DNA of 64,000 nt, taken from NCBI RefSeq assembly GCF_030272615.1, contig NC_081406.1, forward strand, positions 395,150,439 to 395,214,438. Direction: 5' to 3'. The notes beneath the pieces are model-generated. The model saw only the letters and a list, made by a program, of their open reading frames with translations, was not told where the DNA came from and ran no database searches. This DNA comes from Cryptomeria japonica. Its lineage: Eukaryota; Streptophyta; Pinopsida; Cupressales; Cupressaceae. Below, in pieces: positions 47,603 to 58,890 of this stretch (position 1 is the first letter of the stretch; each line of letters begins with the position of its first letter). The position numbers were made by a program, and so were the translations under genes.

Positions 47603-48828
47603 TGTTAGGATAACCAATGGACAACAAAGAGAGGAGGCAGGTGAATCAGTTGTCAAAAGATTATAAAACTTTAAGCTCACAAAACCTTCTACTAGAGTGC
47701 ATAAACCAAATGCCAGAATAGCAGATGTAACAGTTAAGCATAAACATAAATTACAACATGATTAACCAACCATCCATAGCACATAACACCAAGATTTGTA
47801 CATGGAAAACCCAATAAAGGGAAAAACCATGGTGGGAAGCCTACCCATAGTCAGATAATACTTTTGCAACAAGTATGTGATTACAATAAGAGGGGCTGCA
47901 TGTGTAGGAAGGCACACTGCCTAGAGCACACTGCCCATCACAAAAGGAGCCTCACTGACTACAAAGGAATCCAGACTACAATTTGGGAAGATGAGTGAGC
48001 TGGAAAAATAGCATCTCAAATGCCTGAGTACAATTCTGATTAAGCTCAATACCGGAGGTCTTATACCTCTTTTACAAACCCAATCCAATCACCTATGGTC
48101 GACCAAAACCTCTGCATATGATTAAAACATTATTTGCACATATATAGTACCTCATACCATACCACAATCTACAAAGAGATCTTACATCATATTTATACCA
48201 ACCTGGGACCTAAACAGTTAGGTCAGTCACCTAAAAGATAATACAATAGATCCATTACATAATCCCATAAACCAATGATAAACCAAGTCAGCCTATGACT
48301 AAAACAACATAAACCAAACAATAAATCTAGTCGATGATGCATCAGGAGCATCAACCAACATGTTACACAAACTAGTCCTTAACCTAATAGAATAATACCA
48401 AACCTATAATAGGTCACCATAAGACAAATGAAACACCACCGATCAATTGGAACATGAGCAAGATAACCATCAGCATCCTGATAACCTTCTAGAAGCCGCA
48501 CCAACACCACTTATCGGATTCATCAAAAGATCTTCATCAAAGCATTGTTGGTAACACTGTTACCAGTGACCAAAAGGCTTACTAGAACAAATAATAGCAT
48601 CCATATCATCAAATCTTGAACCAGCTGAATGTGATACACATCAAGAACACATGAATAACCAATCCAAGCCAAAAACACAAGCCGAACCAAATTGGAGAAT
48701 ACTGGAGATGGTCTAATACCATAATCTAACCACTCTACCAAAAGCCAGTAGACAACAAAATAGCTAGTGTTGATATCAATGACAAAATATCAATGCAACA
48801 CATAATCAATTCTTCCAAATTGCCAACA
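47603..48828 (-). repeat. 3' LTR of Copia-B
   Basis: The minus strand starts TGTTGGCAATTTGG after a polypurine tract (agggggagat) and ends TTATCCTAACA. It matches 52805-54026 over its length with scattered differences. Confidence 0.92.
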
Positions 48829-49181
48829 ATCTCCCCCTTTGGCATTAATGGCAACACTAGATGTGAAAAACATCCAAGTGCCGAGAAAATGCCAAACAAG
48901 TCTCCCCCCAATGGAAGACATCCAAAAAACTCTCCAAGATGATATGAAAATGAAGTTCTGAACCAAAAACCAAACTCCCTCTGATAATGATATCTTTGGA
49001 AACCTCTATTTTTCACATATATCTCTCCCCCTTTGACATCAATGCCAAAAATCTGACATAAACATCAAATAAAAATCATAAAACCTCAGAACTACATAGT
49101 TGGCTACTCCCCCTGAGTAGAAGCATCAACACATCAATCCAAAATGAATGATAGCACTGATAAATGCATACCAGACTAATG
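48829..49181 (-). promoter_or_regulatory. Copia-B 3' non-coding region with G-tracts
   Basis: Terminal polypurine tract aaagggggagat (plus 48829-48841) abuts the LTR. A second tract follows an imperfect hairpin (plus 49031-49050), and a third, with tactcagggggagta (plus 49104-49120), is near the RNase H stop. The arm at 48843-48860 is complementary at 15 of 18 positions to 48764-48781 inside the LTR. Confidence 0.7.
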
Positions 49182-49826
49182 CTAACAAACATCACTCAAG
49201 TCTCTATAGAGGGGAAAAACTCCCAGTCTATCCCTAAAGTACTCAAATGATTCCTTAGGCAAAGGTTTAGTGAAAATATCTACAATCTTCTCTTTAGTGT
49301 TCACATAAACCAGTCTGACTTCATTTGCTTCCACCTTCTCCTTCAAAAAATTATACTTGATAGAAATATGCTTAGTCTTAGAATGAAATGTGGGATTCTT
49401 TGATATATCAATAGTAGCAGAGCTATCAGAGTGAATAACTACAGATTCATTGCAAACAACCCTTATATCCTTCAACATTTGCTTCATCCATAAAACTTGT
49501 GTACAGTTAGTAGCAACAACAACATACTCAGCTTCAACAATAGATAAAGAAATACATGACTGCTTCTTGCTGATCCATGAAACAAGTTTCTTTCCAACAA
49601 AGAAAGCTCCACCCGATGTGCTCCTCCAGTCATCAACATCGCCAACCCAATCAACATCTATATATGCACATAGTTTAAAGGCATCATCTTCATGATACCA
49701 CAAACCATACTCAGTTGTTCCTTGTAAAAACCTGAAATTCCTTTTCACCGCATACTCATGATTCTCTCTAGGATCACTCTGATATCTTGATACAATACAA
49801 ACAACATTCATTATATCCGGTCTAGT
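49182..49826 (-). pseudogene. Copia-B RNase H
   Basis: A 209-residue frame is open from 49811 to its stop at 49182, after a stop near 49830. It holds CAYIDVDWVGD (first Asp), SIVEAEYV (Glu), HSDSSATIDISKN (Asp) and SKTKHISIKYNFLKE, and ends DIFTKPLPKESFEYF, so the catalytic Asp and Glu residues that Copia-1 has lost are all present. It degrades the RNA strand after reverse transcription. This is the least damaged RNase H in the window. Confidence 0.9.
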
Positions 49827-50850
49827 CTAAGTTAGATATAACAAACCTCCAATCATAGATTTATACCTTGTAGGATTTACCAGAGCTAGTACATCTTTCT
49901 TTGTCAATTTCTCACTCGTAACTATAGGGATACCAACCAGTTTAGAATTTTCCATACCAAATTTCTTCAACAACTCGCTAGAATACTTAGTTTGATAGAT
50001 GAAAATACCTTTATCATTTTGAGTTATCTGCAAACCTAAGAAAAATTTCATCTCCACAATCATGGACATCTCAAATTCCTTTTTCATATTTTTCAGAGAA
50101 TTCCATATATAACTTATCCTCACCTCCAAAAATGATATCATCAACAAATACTTCAACAATAAATATGTCATCATCAGTGATCTTATAATATAAGTTATTG
50201 TCAGCATTACCTTTAGTGAAACCAAGCTTTGAAAGATATTTGTCCAATCTAGCATACCAAGCTCTAGGGGCTTATTTCAATCCATATAACGCTTTCCTTA
50301 ACTTGAAAACCATGTTTTTATCATTTGAAAGTGAAAAACCATCAAGTTGCTCAATATAAACTTCCTCTTCAAGATCTCTATTAAAAAATGCACATTTAAC
50401 ATCCATCTGATAAACCTTGTATTTCTTATGGGTAGCATAAGCAAGAAATAATCTTACAGCTTCAATCCTAGCTACCAGAGAAAAAGTCTCATCATAATAA
50501 ATTCCTTCCTTCTGAGAATATCCTTTACATACCAATCTAGCCTTATTCCTCATAGCTTGTCCATCCTCATTCAATTTATTCCTAAAAACCCATTTAGTTC
50601 CAATAACATTGTTATTTTTAGATCGAGGAACTAAAGTCCATGTGTTATTATTTTCAATCTGATCTAATTCCTCTTCCAGAGCTTTCATCCAACATTCATC
50701 TTTACAAGCTTCAATAACTGATGCTGGTTTAACTTGAGAAATTAAAAATACCTCATCAATTGCTACCCTTCTTCTTGTTATTAATCCTTTGTTCTTGTCT
50801 CCAATGATCTGATCTTCTGAATGATTCAACCTTACATACCAAGGAGTCTT
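49827..50850 (-). pseudogene. Copia-B reverse transcriptase
   Basis: From 50829 the frame reads [39 protein letters not shown] (first Asp) and LYGLK, then a TAA (about 50272) where Copia-1 has Gln, then APRAWYARLDKYL. The active site VFVDDIIFGG lies near 50130 in another frame, followed by SMIVEMKFFLGLQITQNDKGI and PTRYKSMIGGLLYLT. The breaks are one stop and two frame changes. Confidence 0.9.
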
Positions 50851-51960
50851 CTAACTTTTTGTTTCCCTGCTTTGATCTTCAGTCACTGTTGAATTTTCTG
50901 ATACTGTTAGAGTAATTGGTTCAACATTTTGTTCCGGTACATGTGCTACCAGTTCAGTTATGATCATCTCCACTTTCAGTTCTCTCTCATAAGTTATGAT
51001 TTGATCTTTGTATAGCTCATCCACCTTGTCATTACCACTTTCCACAATTCTCTGCAATCTCTTGTTATAACATCTATATGCTTGTCTTTCATTAGAATAA
51101 CCAAGAAATATCCCTTCATCACATCCAGGATCAAACTTTCCAATGGAATCATCTCTTTTGATATAGCATTTACTACCAAGGATTTTGAAATACTTAACTG
51201 AAGGTGTATGACCAAACATAACTCATAAGGTGTCTTATCAGTGTCTCCTTTGCTATGAACTTTGTTGAATGTGTATACCATCATAGTCAAAGATTCTCTC
51301 CAATAGATATGAGGCAAATTAGCTTCTATTACCATAGTTATAGCCACATCCAAGATAGTTATGTTATTTCTTTCCACAACACCATTATACTGAGGTGTCT
51401 GGGGGGCACACAACTATCTCCTTATCCCATGCTTCTCACAATAACTGTTAAATTCACCGGATGTGAATTCACCACCCTGATATGACCTTAAACATTTAAT
51501 CTTCAACCCTATCTCTATCTCAACTTTAGCTTTAAAGATCTTGAACTTTTTAAAAGCCTCATATTTCTCCCTTAGAAAAGTAATCCACATCATTCTAGAA
51601 TAGTCATCAATGATTAGTATAAAATATCTATCACCTTGAATTTTTTTTAATTCTAGCAGGACAACATAAATCAATATGAATAAGATCAAGAACATCATTA
51701 GATTTATCTTGTATACTCTTAAAAGAAGCTTTGACCTACTTTCCCAATTGATATTCCTTACATATCAGATTATAGGGCTTCATAATCCTAGGTATATGTC
51801 TAATAACCTTAGTTGAATTAATCTTTACAATGCAATCAAAATTCACATGACACAACCTCCTATGCCATAGCTAACTCTCATCAATTTGTGCAACAAACAT
51901 GTCTTCTCATCAGAGTTCAAATGAAAGATATCACCTTTAGTCTATGTACCGGTTGTAATC
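50851..51960 (-). pseudogene. Copia-B integrase
   Basis: The core shows IIDDYSRMMWITFLRE (51600 region), RSYQGGEF, where the second catalytic Asp reads Tyr, and GVVERNN with the Glu. A TAG at 51414 replaces Gln before the LCAPQTPQYNG sequence. The C-terminal piece is SKCYIKRDDSIGKFDPGCDEGIFLGYS (frame 50851-51219). The zinc domain (51750-51900) is decayed. Frame changes lie near 51240 and 51650. Confidence 0.86.
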
Positions 51961-52790
51961 TCCAATCTAGATATGTCAATGATTCTACATTTTCCATCCT
52001 TGAACTATAATTGAAATTCCTTATCCACCAACTGTCCTACACTCAAAATATTATGCCTTAAACCTTCAATGTAGTAAACATTATCATGCATGCTTTTTCA
52101 TCTCCAAATCTAACCAGTCCACCATCAAATTCTTGCAAAGATTAAAACTTTCTTTTATCTCCAATCATATGATGTGAACAACCATAGTCTATCACCCATT
52201 CATCCAAATTTTAGCAACAAGGGCCTTTTCCTCATTCGAAATAACAGGTACCTAAGCATCTTCCTTAATAGCCAAAAATACCCATTCCTTACCACTACTG
52301 GATCCACTAGCCTAATATTGTGCCCATTCATCATCAGAATCACTTACACCTTCCTCATCAGCATAGTAACATGATTTATCTTTGTTTCTTTTGTACTTAT
52401 GCTTGTTTTGATAATCATGGTTAGTCCTAAAAGATCTTCTATCTCTCTCTTCAAATCTTGAATTCCTCTCAGGACATCTAGATGCAAAATGACCTATCTT
52501 ATTACATGAAAAACATTTTAAAGGTGATTTTCCTTCATACTTACTTCTAGCAAGACCTTTAGGTACTCTTCTAGTGAATAGGGCTTCCAGTTTCTCAAAC
52601 TCTTCACCTTTTTTCTGCATTTCATCTAGTTCCTTTGCATATAAAGATTTCCAATCCCTCTTGTCAGTTGATGATGTAGGTGCATGAAAAGTAGATTCAG
52701 TCTTTGCAGCACATTAAGGACCAAATTCTTCAAGCTCAAAAGAAGATAATTTTCGAACCAAAGTAACTCGATTAACAAAAGTGTTTCCCT
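51961..52790 (-). pseudogene. Copia-B gag remnant and protease
   Basis: Directly after the primer-binding site comes LVRKLSSFELEEFGP, which corresponds to the last part of the Copia-1 Gag core (LVGKLSAFELEEFGP), so about 600 bases of gag are deleted. The zinc knuckle CFSCNKIGHFASRC is intact, unlike those of Copia-1 and Copia-2, and SCYYADEEGVSDSDDEWAQY follows. Protease remains include WVIDYGCSHHMIGDK and NILSVGQLVD with frame breaks. Confidence 0.85.
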
Positions 52791-52804
52791 TCTCTAATAC
52801 CATT
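52791..52804 (-). promoter_or_regulatory. Primer-binding site of Copia-B
   Basis: The minus strand reads aatggtattagaga directly inside the 5' LTR, a mutated form of attggtatcagagc. It gives the element's orientation. Confidence 0.75.
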
Positions 52805-54026
52805 TATTAGGATAACCTGTGGACAACTGAGAGGGGGAGGGGGTGAATCAATTGTCAACAGATTATAAAACTTTAAGCTAACAAAACCTTCTACAGGAAT
52901 GCATAAATCAAATACCGGAATAGCATATGTAACAGTTAAGCATAAACATAAATTACAACATAATTAACCAACCATCCATAACACATAACACCAATGTACG
53001 TCGAAAATCCGGTAAAGGGAAAAACCACTGTGGGAAGCCTACCCACAGTTAGATAATACTTTTGCAGCAAGTATGTGATTACAATAAGAGGGGCCTACAC
53101 ATGCAACAAGGCACACTACCTAGAGCACACTGCTCATCACAAAAGGAGCCTCACTGACTATAAAGAAATCTAGACTACAATCTGAAAAGATGAGTGAACT
53201 GCAAGAATAGCATCTCCTATGTCTAAGAACATTTCTAGTTAAGCTCAATACTAGAGGTTTTAAACCTCTTTTACAATCCCAATCCAATCACCTATGATTG
53301 ACCAAAACCTCTACATATGATTATAGCATTATTTTCACACATATAATGTCGCATACCATACCATGATCTACAAAGAGATCTTACATCATATTTATACCAA
53401 CCCGGGACCTAAACAATTACATCAAACACCTAAAGATAATATAATAGATCTGTTACATAATCCCACAAACCAATGATAAACCAAGTTGGCCTAAGATTGA
53501 AACAACATAAACCAAACAATAAATCCAACCGGTAACACATCAGGAGCATCAAGCAACATGTTACACAAACTGGTCCATGAGCTAGTAGAATAACACCAGA
53601 CCTATAATAGGTCACCATAAGCCAAATGAAACACCAATGATCAACTGGAACAAAAATAAGATAACCATCAGTATCCTGATAACCTTCTAGAAGCTGCACC
53701 AACACCACTTATCAGATTCATCAAAAGATCTTCATCAAAGTTTTCTCGGTAAAACCCTTACCGATGACCAAAAGGCTTACTAGAACAAATGATGGAATTT
53801 AGATCATCAAATCTTGAACCAGCTGAATGTGATACACATCAAGAACACATGAATAACCAATCCAAACCAAAACCACAAGCCAAAACAAATCAAAGAATAT
53901 CGGAGATGGTCTAATACCATAATCCAACCACTCTACCGGAAGTCGACAGACATCAAAACAACTAGTGTTGACATCAATGACAAAACATCAATGCAATACA
54001 TAATCAATTCATCCAAATTTCCAATA
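52805..54026 (-). repeat. 5' LTR of Copia-B
   Basis: It matches 47603-48828. The two termini each carry one C to T-type change (start TATTGG, end CCTAATA on the minus strand) relative to the 3' copy. Confidence 0.92.
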
Positions 54027-55196
54027 GGGAGAAAAATCCTTGGCTGGTTTCCTTTTCTTAGTAGGCTTCCTCTCCTTAAAAATTTTCTTTTGAGCTGCCG
54101 GAGGAGTGACTATGGATTTCTGCAGCTTCCCTTCCTTGGGCTTCTTCCTTTGAATTCTCATGTAGATCTTAGGAATCTTCAAAGTTTCTTCCTCAATCTC
54201 AGAACCATATTCAATAGGAGTAATAAATTTTTCTGGTTTCTTCCTCTTAGATAATCCCTTGCAAGTTCCTACTGCCAGAGAAGCCTGAACAACTATCGAA
54301 GGAGATGTCTCTGCTAAACCAATGATTTATTTAATATTAGAGGACATCTTCTGGACACCCTATCCAACCTTCTTGATTTGTCCATTGCCTCTTACCGAAT
54401 CTTGATATCTCATTCAAAAAGAAAAGCATCAAACAGACAATGAAATTTCCATACCGTAATGTACCTTTCTTATCACCCTTAATCCCAAATTTGAAATCAA
54501 CTCATCACACATCCACTGACAAAGATCATATTTCTCATTTTCCTTCACCATCTTGTGTGCATAGAAAATACAGGAACTAGAAATAGATTTCAACCGGTTT
54601 GATTGAGTTACCTTGTATCCAATTACCATGCTTGCAAATTGAACAACTTTATCTCTGATAGTGCTAATCCGCATCGACCGGTTGTCAGAGGTGGCATCGA
54701 TTACCTTGTTTACCTCATTGTTCATAATCTTCCTCCTACCTGGTGTTTGTCTGACCTAGAGCAAGTCGGTGATAGCATGAATCACCTCCTTCATGATTTT
54801 GTAGGGTTGGTCAAGCCACATGAACTTGCCATGGACTTGGCTCAGCACATACCAAATGATCTTATCCTCAAACTCGAGCATCTACAGAATATCAGTGAAA
54901 CCGTAATCCTTCATAATTTAAAATTCTAGTTTGATCAATCCATCCTTGTTCAGAAAAGTAGATAGGTACATTGATTTAATCTTCGATGAACCCAAATCCT
55001 CCAAAGTGCAATGAATGTATTCTCTCACATCTTCCACATAAAGAACTCCATCAGGAACCCTAGAAAATGTGTCGATTGAGTCATCAACCTTTGCAATTTG
55101 AGGGCATTGCTTGAATTCTAGATGTGGCTGATCCTTAATATCCACCACAATAGGGGTAGCCACATCTACCAGACTGGGAGAGGATCCAAAAGACAT
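54027..55196 (-). pseudogene. ORF2, N-terminal part (split by Copia-B)
   Basis: The start chosen is the ATG at 55196 (MSFGSSPSLVDVATPIVV). The frame continues FKQCPQIAKVDDSIDTFSRV, PDGVLYVEDVREYIHCTLED and LSTFLNKDGLIKLEF (to 54918), then with breaks VLSQVHGKFMWLDQPYKIM, ATSDNRSMRISTIRDKVV, FASMVIGYKVTQSNRL, CIFYAHKMVKENEKYDLCQW and KVHYG. The lysine-rich linker (54030-54130) includes KKPKEGKLQK, KPTKKRKPAKD. This is a large globular domain plus a basic linker, with the coiled-coil tail at 45924-47602. I do not recognise the fold. It appears in at least four places in this window, always in retrotransposon settings and never joined to a polymerase. Confidence 0.62.
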
Positions 55197-55564
55197 TTCA
55201 ATTTCAAAAAAATAGCGTGAAAACAAAGAAAATACCTCACAACCTAAGCCGGTGAAAACCTTTGATAAATTCACTCAAAGAATACTGGAAATTGATCGAA
55301 GATGTTCTTAATCACCTAAAACTTTCTCTGAGTGTTGTGTGATTAGAAATGAAGCAACTTATCCCTTTTAATCTGCAAAACCCTAATTTCCCATTGACAT
55401 TAATGCATGTCGGCATATGATACCCCAGACTGACTTCACCAAGATCTAAAACAAGCTTTCAGACCTCTACTGAGGACAATATAGGATCTATCATTAATTC
55501 TCCCCCCTAAGGCTAAATCCTTAGTTATCAGATAAGTTTCCTACCAGTGCAGGAACATTCTACT
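55197..55564 (-). other. Spacer between Gag ORF and ORF2
   Basis: Non-coding on the minus strand. It contains a purine tract (ttaggggggagaa, plus about 55499-55511). Confidence 0.45.
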
Positions 55565-56639
55565 ATGCCTTTTGAGTAACCACAGAATTTACCTCTATCG
55601 ATTGATCTTCAGACTTCCTAATCCACTATTTAGCATGAGCCTACTAGATCTCATCAACCTTTTGTTTTCCTTTCTCATTGGATGTGTCATTCCCTTCTGG
55701 TGTACTCTTGCTTCTGTAATATTTGGCAATATGTCCTATTTTGTTGCATGCATAGCAAGTAAGATTGTTTTTCTGAATTGCCTTGTTGAGCCCTTGACCA
55801 TTCTTCAACCTACATTGATTAGCTATATGTCCAACAATTTCCACATGGATGACATCTCACATTAATTCTACAATCTTTTGTCCTATGACCATACTTATTA
55901 CACTTTGAACACTGACCAAGAACAACATTATTATTCTGATTTGATCTATTTTTGCATTGACTCGCTCTATGACCAAACTTATTGAAAACAAAGCATCTAC
56001 CCTTAAATTTGTGTGCATTGGGTTGCCTTATTGGTGATTTTTGATTTCGGTTGTCTAGTGGATTACCTTGATTTGCAATACCTGAGCTTTCTCCATGCTC
56101 AAATCCAAGATCTCTAGTGTCTCCAGTGTCTCTTTGATCCTTCAATAATTCATCAGGCTTTGCAAAACTGACCATGAACTTTTCTTTGTATTCATTTTCA
56201 GCATCCAAATCACTTCTTAGGATTGTCATCATTCTTTCCAACTCTTTCTCATTGCTTTGTGATTGCACCAATTCAGTTCTCAACACATCATTCTCATGCA
56301 CCAACCTAATGCATTCCTTAGATCTATCTTTCAGAGGCATAGCAAGATTTTCCTCATTCTTCTTTTGATCTTCAATCTCCTTGGCCATCCTAATAGTCAT
56401 GACTTGCATTGCATTCTTCATAACACCATTCTCCTAGCTCAGCTTCTAATATAATTCCTTAAGGGAATTCTTCTCTTCATCATCTAGATTTTTTAAAAGT
56501 TATTTCCTTTTATCTGGAGCATATGATAACCTCTCCTGCAAGGTGAATTCAACTCATCTTGCAGCTTCAAGTTCTTCAATCTTTTAGCATCATAGTCCTC
56601 AAGTGATACTTCAAGTTCCTTCTATAAACTCATCTCCAT
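55565..56639 (-). pseudogene. Zinc-knuckle Gag-like ORF1
   Basis: The first plausible ATG is at 56639 (MEMSL, then a stop, then KELEVSLEDYDAKRL). A charged coiled-coil region follows (56421 onward: AKEIEDQKKNEENLAMPLKD and VHENDVLRTELVQSQSNEKE). Then come CCHC knuckles: CFVFNKFGHRASQC (second Cys reads Phe), CSKCNKYGHRTKDC (intact), a partial one ending GHIANQC, and CYACNKIGHIAKYY (last Cys reads Tyr). It closes EKGKQKVDEI with a decayed basic tail. The multiple knuckles and a leading primer-binding site indicate a Gag-type RNA-binding protein. No protease or polymerase follows. Stops lie near 56620, 56450 and 56440, and a frameshift near 55840. Confidence 0.7.
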
Positions 56640-56692
56640 GGATTTTGAACTTAGGATCTTCCTTAAGCTGTTAGACTTATTCTGAGGCACAA

Positions 56693-56707
56693 GGCTCTGA
56701 TACCAAT
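56693..56707 (-). promoter_or_regulatory. Primer-binding site (initiator-Met type)
   Basis: The minus strand reads attggtatcagagcc, an exact match to the usual tggtatcagagc, next to the TRIM-like LTR. It is the best-preserved site of the second nest. Confidence 0.85.
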
Positions 56708-56844
56708 TGTTGCAAGCTAGAGTTGCCATTGCACCAAAAGATCGACCTATCAATGCCCGATACAACCACTAGACTTATAGAATCCATGGGACATTGTAAA
56801 CCAAGTCGCGAATCCCCATGAGGGATGTTGGCCCATTGCCAACA
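56708..56844 (-). repeat. TRIM-like short LTR (5')
   Basis: The minus strand starts TGTTGGCAATGGGCC and ends CTAGCTTGCAACA next to the primer-binding site. It matches 44819-44956 closely and has perfect five-base inverted termini (TGTTG/CAACA). Confidence 0.72.
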
Positions 56845-58330
56845 CCTTTCACACTCAGACTCATCAGAATACATAGTCTATCTACATAAGAATATCAAAA
56901 TATATGTCTACAACTATCAGGATATTAGATTCAGAAGCAAAAGAATCAACTCAAAGAAAGTGCCATGAGATAGCAGCAAGCATCATGTTTTATCTAATAT
57001 ATTTGTTTCATTTGCAGAAACAGGTTTTCATTTCATGAATATCAAGTATGTGGGTTAAAATTGGCTCCCACAAGTGTAGAGCTTAGCATACTAAGTAGTG
57101 ATGCCAGAACAGTCATTTAGAGGATATCAAATATTTATGAGCCATTAAAGAACAAGTACCTGTATCTATTAACACATACACTGACACATGATCGGATCAA
57201 ATCATCATATGACAGTGGGTGCACCAGTAGGTGCAGATACAAGTCTTAGAGCATAAAGTCACTCATGTAGCAGTTATGACAGTTTGAACACTTCATAGAC
57301 AATGAATAAAAAATCTAACAACATGAACAAGGGTTTCGTGAAGAATAATGGACAGTGATGAAGACCTTTTAAACATATACTATTCAAGCAAGGTTTTATC
57401 ACAATAATGTGAATAACATAAGTTTTGATCATAAAGATACAAAAAAATACACTGGTCAAGCCATAAGAATTATGAAAAGATTCATTGGACAATGAATCAC
57501 TGCTGAGAGGATTCACAGTAAAGGGTCATGGCCAAAAGACATTCATATTTGCATGTATGATTGTAGATAGTCACAGATAATTTTGAGATTGTCATAACAC
57601 AATCCAAATACACTGTCAAAAGGGTCTTGATGCCTATAAACATAATGGCACCCAAAAACATTGATAACAAAGTTAAAATACAAGACTTCAACAAGAGATA
57701 TCAAGCATTTAAAGTAATCATATGGCAAGGCATCAAGAACACAACAATCAAGCATAAAGCATGAGCATCCTTCATTGCCCAAAGGAGAGCATTCATGGAG
57801 CATCCATATATTTAAGAGTTTTAACATGCAATGAACAATATGATATTCACCTACAATAGAGATAGTCTTATTAACACTATGAACAATCCCTAAAAGTGCA
57901 TTAAAGAATGCATATATGATGAAGAAAGCAGTAATATCAACTTCAAAGTATAGACTAGTGAGATACATACATATAGAGACAACCAATATAATCATCATAC
58001 ACTACAAAATGGATAGAGATTATAGTATCAAATGTGGTAAAGGAACAAGCATGGATGGAAATTAGAAAGATATAGTCCTACGCATGTATGTAGTTAGCAC
58101 ATATGATTGTCAAAAGAGAAAATCTCGGCATTGACAGTGAGCTCAACATTATAGTGTAGTCATAACACCTTATAAGTTCATGCAGTTATAATACCATTTG
58201 CAGTCAAGAACAACAAAATGAGAAGATCATGTAGTCATTAGTACTATTCAAAAGTAGAATATGGTAATGATAAATCAAGATACATTCCTCACAGAAAGAT
58301 AGGATACTAACTAAATAGTTTGTTGGCATG
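56845..58330. other. No gene recognised
   Basis: Both strands were read; only short frames without motifs occur (for example 57543-57998, minus, which is hydrophobic and Cys-rich but resembles no family I know). Confidence 0.4.
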
Positions 58331-58890
58331 TTTGGCATAACTGATGCAGATGAAGAATGATAAATGAACCGGTAAAGGACTATTTGTTATTCCTTTGTGA
58401 TGAAGAGATTGAGATTACATGACTTTGATTAGTTATTTATGTTGTCATTGATGAAAATTGATGTCTACTATGTTATATTTTATCATCTTAGTCTTTTTGG
58501 TCTACCAAAAATGCCTTACTGATATTGAGGACAGTGAATTGAGAATTAGGACCTTAACCAGTAAATGAGGAGATGTTTTGATTGATTCTGATGATTGGTA
58601 ATGATTGAAGTGTTGCGTTCTAGAGTATAAGTTTTTGTCATTGTAATATGTATCTGACCGGAACCGCATCATGTTTTGGTTACTGGAAATAATGTTTATG
58701 ATATTTGTGATATTTTTGCTAGGGTTTAAGAAGGGTTTAAGGACCGGTAAATAATTATCTTAACCAGTAATGATTTTTCATTTGGCGGTGATCTACATCA
58801 AGTTCATATGTTGGTAGTGATGTGGCACAACCCGCGTGAAGTATTTGAATTATGTTTTGGCATTGTTGGTTGAAAATTTTGTACACTCAT
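58331..58890 (+). repeat. Possible LTR fragment
   Basis: It starts tgttggcatgtttggcat and contains wording typical of copia LTRs in this window (gttgtcattgatgaaaattgatg, ccggtaaat, ttaaccagtaatg). No typical end block or partner is present. It may be a truncated LTR of a separate element. Confidence 0.35.

Larger units (their letters stand above)
47603..54026 (-). mobile_element. Copia-B: Ty1/copia element inserted in ORF2
   Basis: LTRs at 52805-54026 (5') and 47603-48828 (3') enclose minus-strand gag remnant, protease, integrase, RT and RNase H. The flanks are gagag (47598-47602) and gggag (54027-54031), four of five identical. The ORF2 lysine-rich linker is interrupted exactly here. The gag N-terminal half is deleted between the primer-binding site and the last part of the Gag core. 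It is related to Copia-1 over its whole length. Confidence 0.9.
44819..56844 (-). mobile_element. Putative short-LTR Gag element containing nested insertions
   Basis: Similar 137-138-bp LTRs lie at both ends (44819-44956 and 56708-56844). The right one is followed on the minus strand by attggtatcagagcc and a zinc-knuckle Gag ORF, and the left one is preceded by a polypurine tract. The outer five-base sequences are acttt (44814-44818) and ccttt (56845-56849), four of five identical. This fits one minus-strand non-autonomous element (like TR-GAG elements) enlarged by later insertions. The alternative is two unrelated TRIM fragments flanking an ORF2 element that owns the LTR at 45025-45686. Confidence 0.4.

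Noticed and set aside
57543-57998. Minus-strand 151-residue hydrophobic frame as a membrane protein gene
   Set aside because: No family resemblance, no neighbouring gene structure and AT-rich composition; probably chance.
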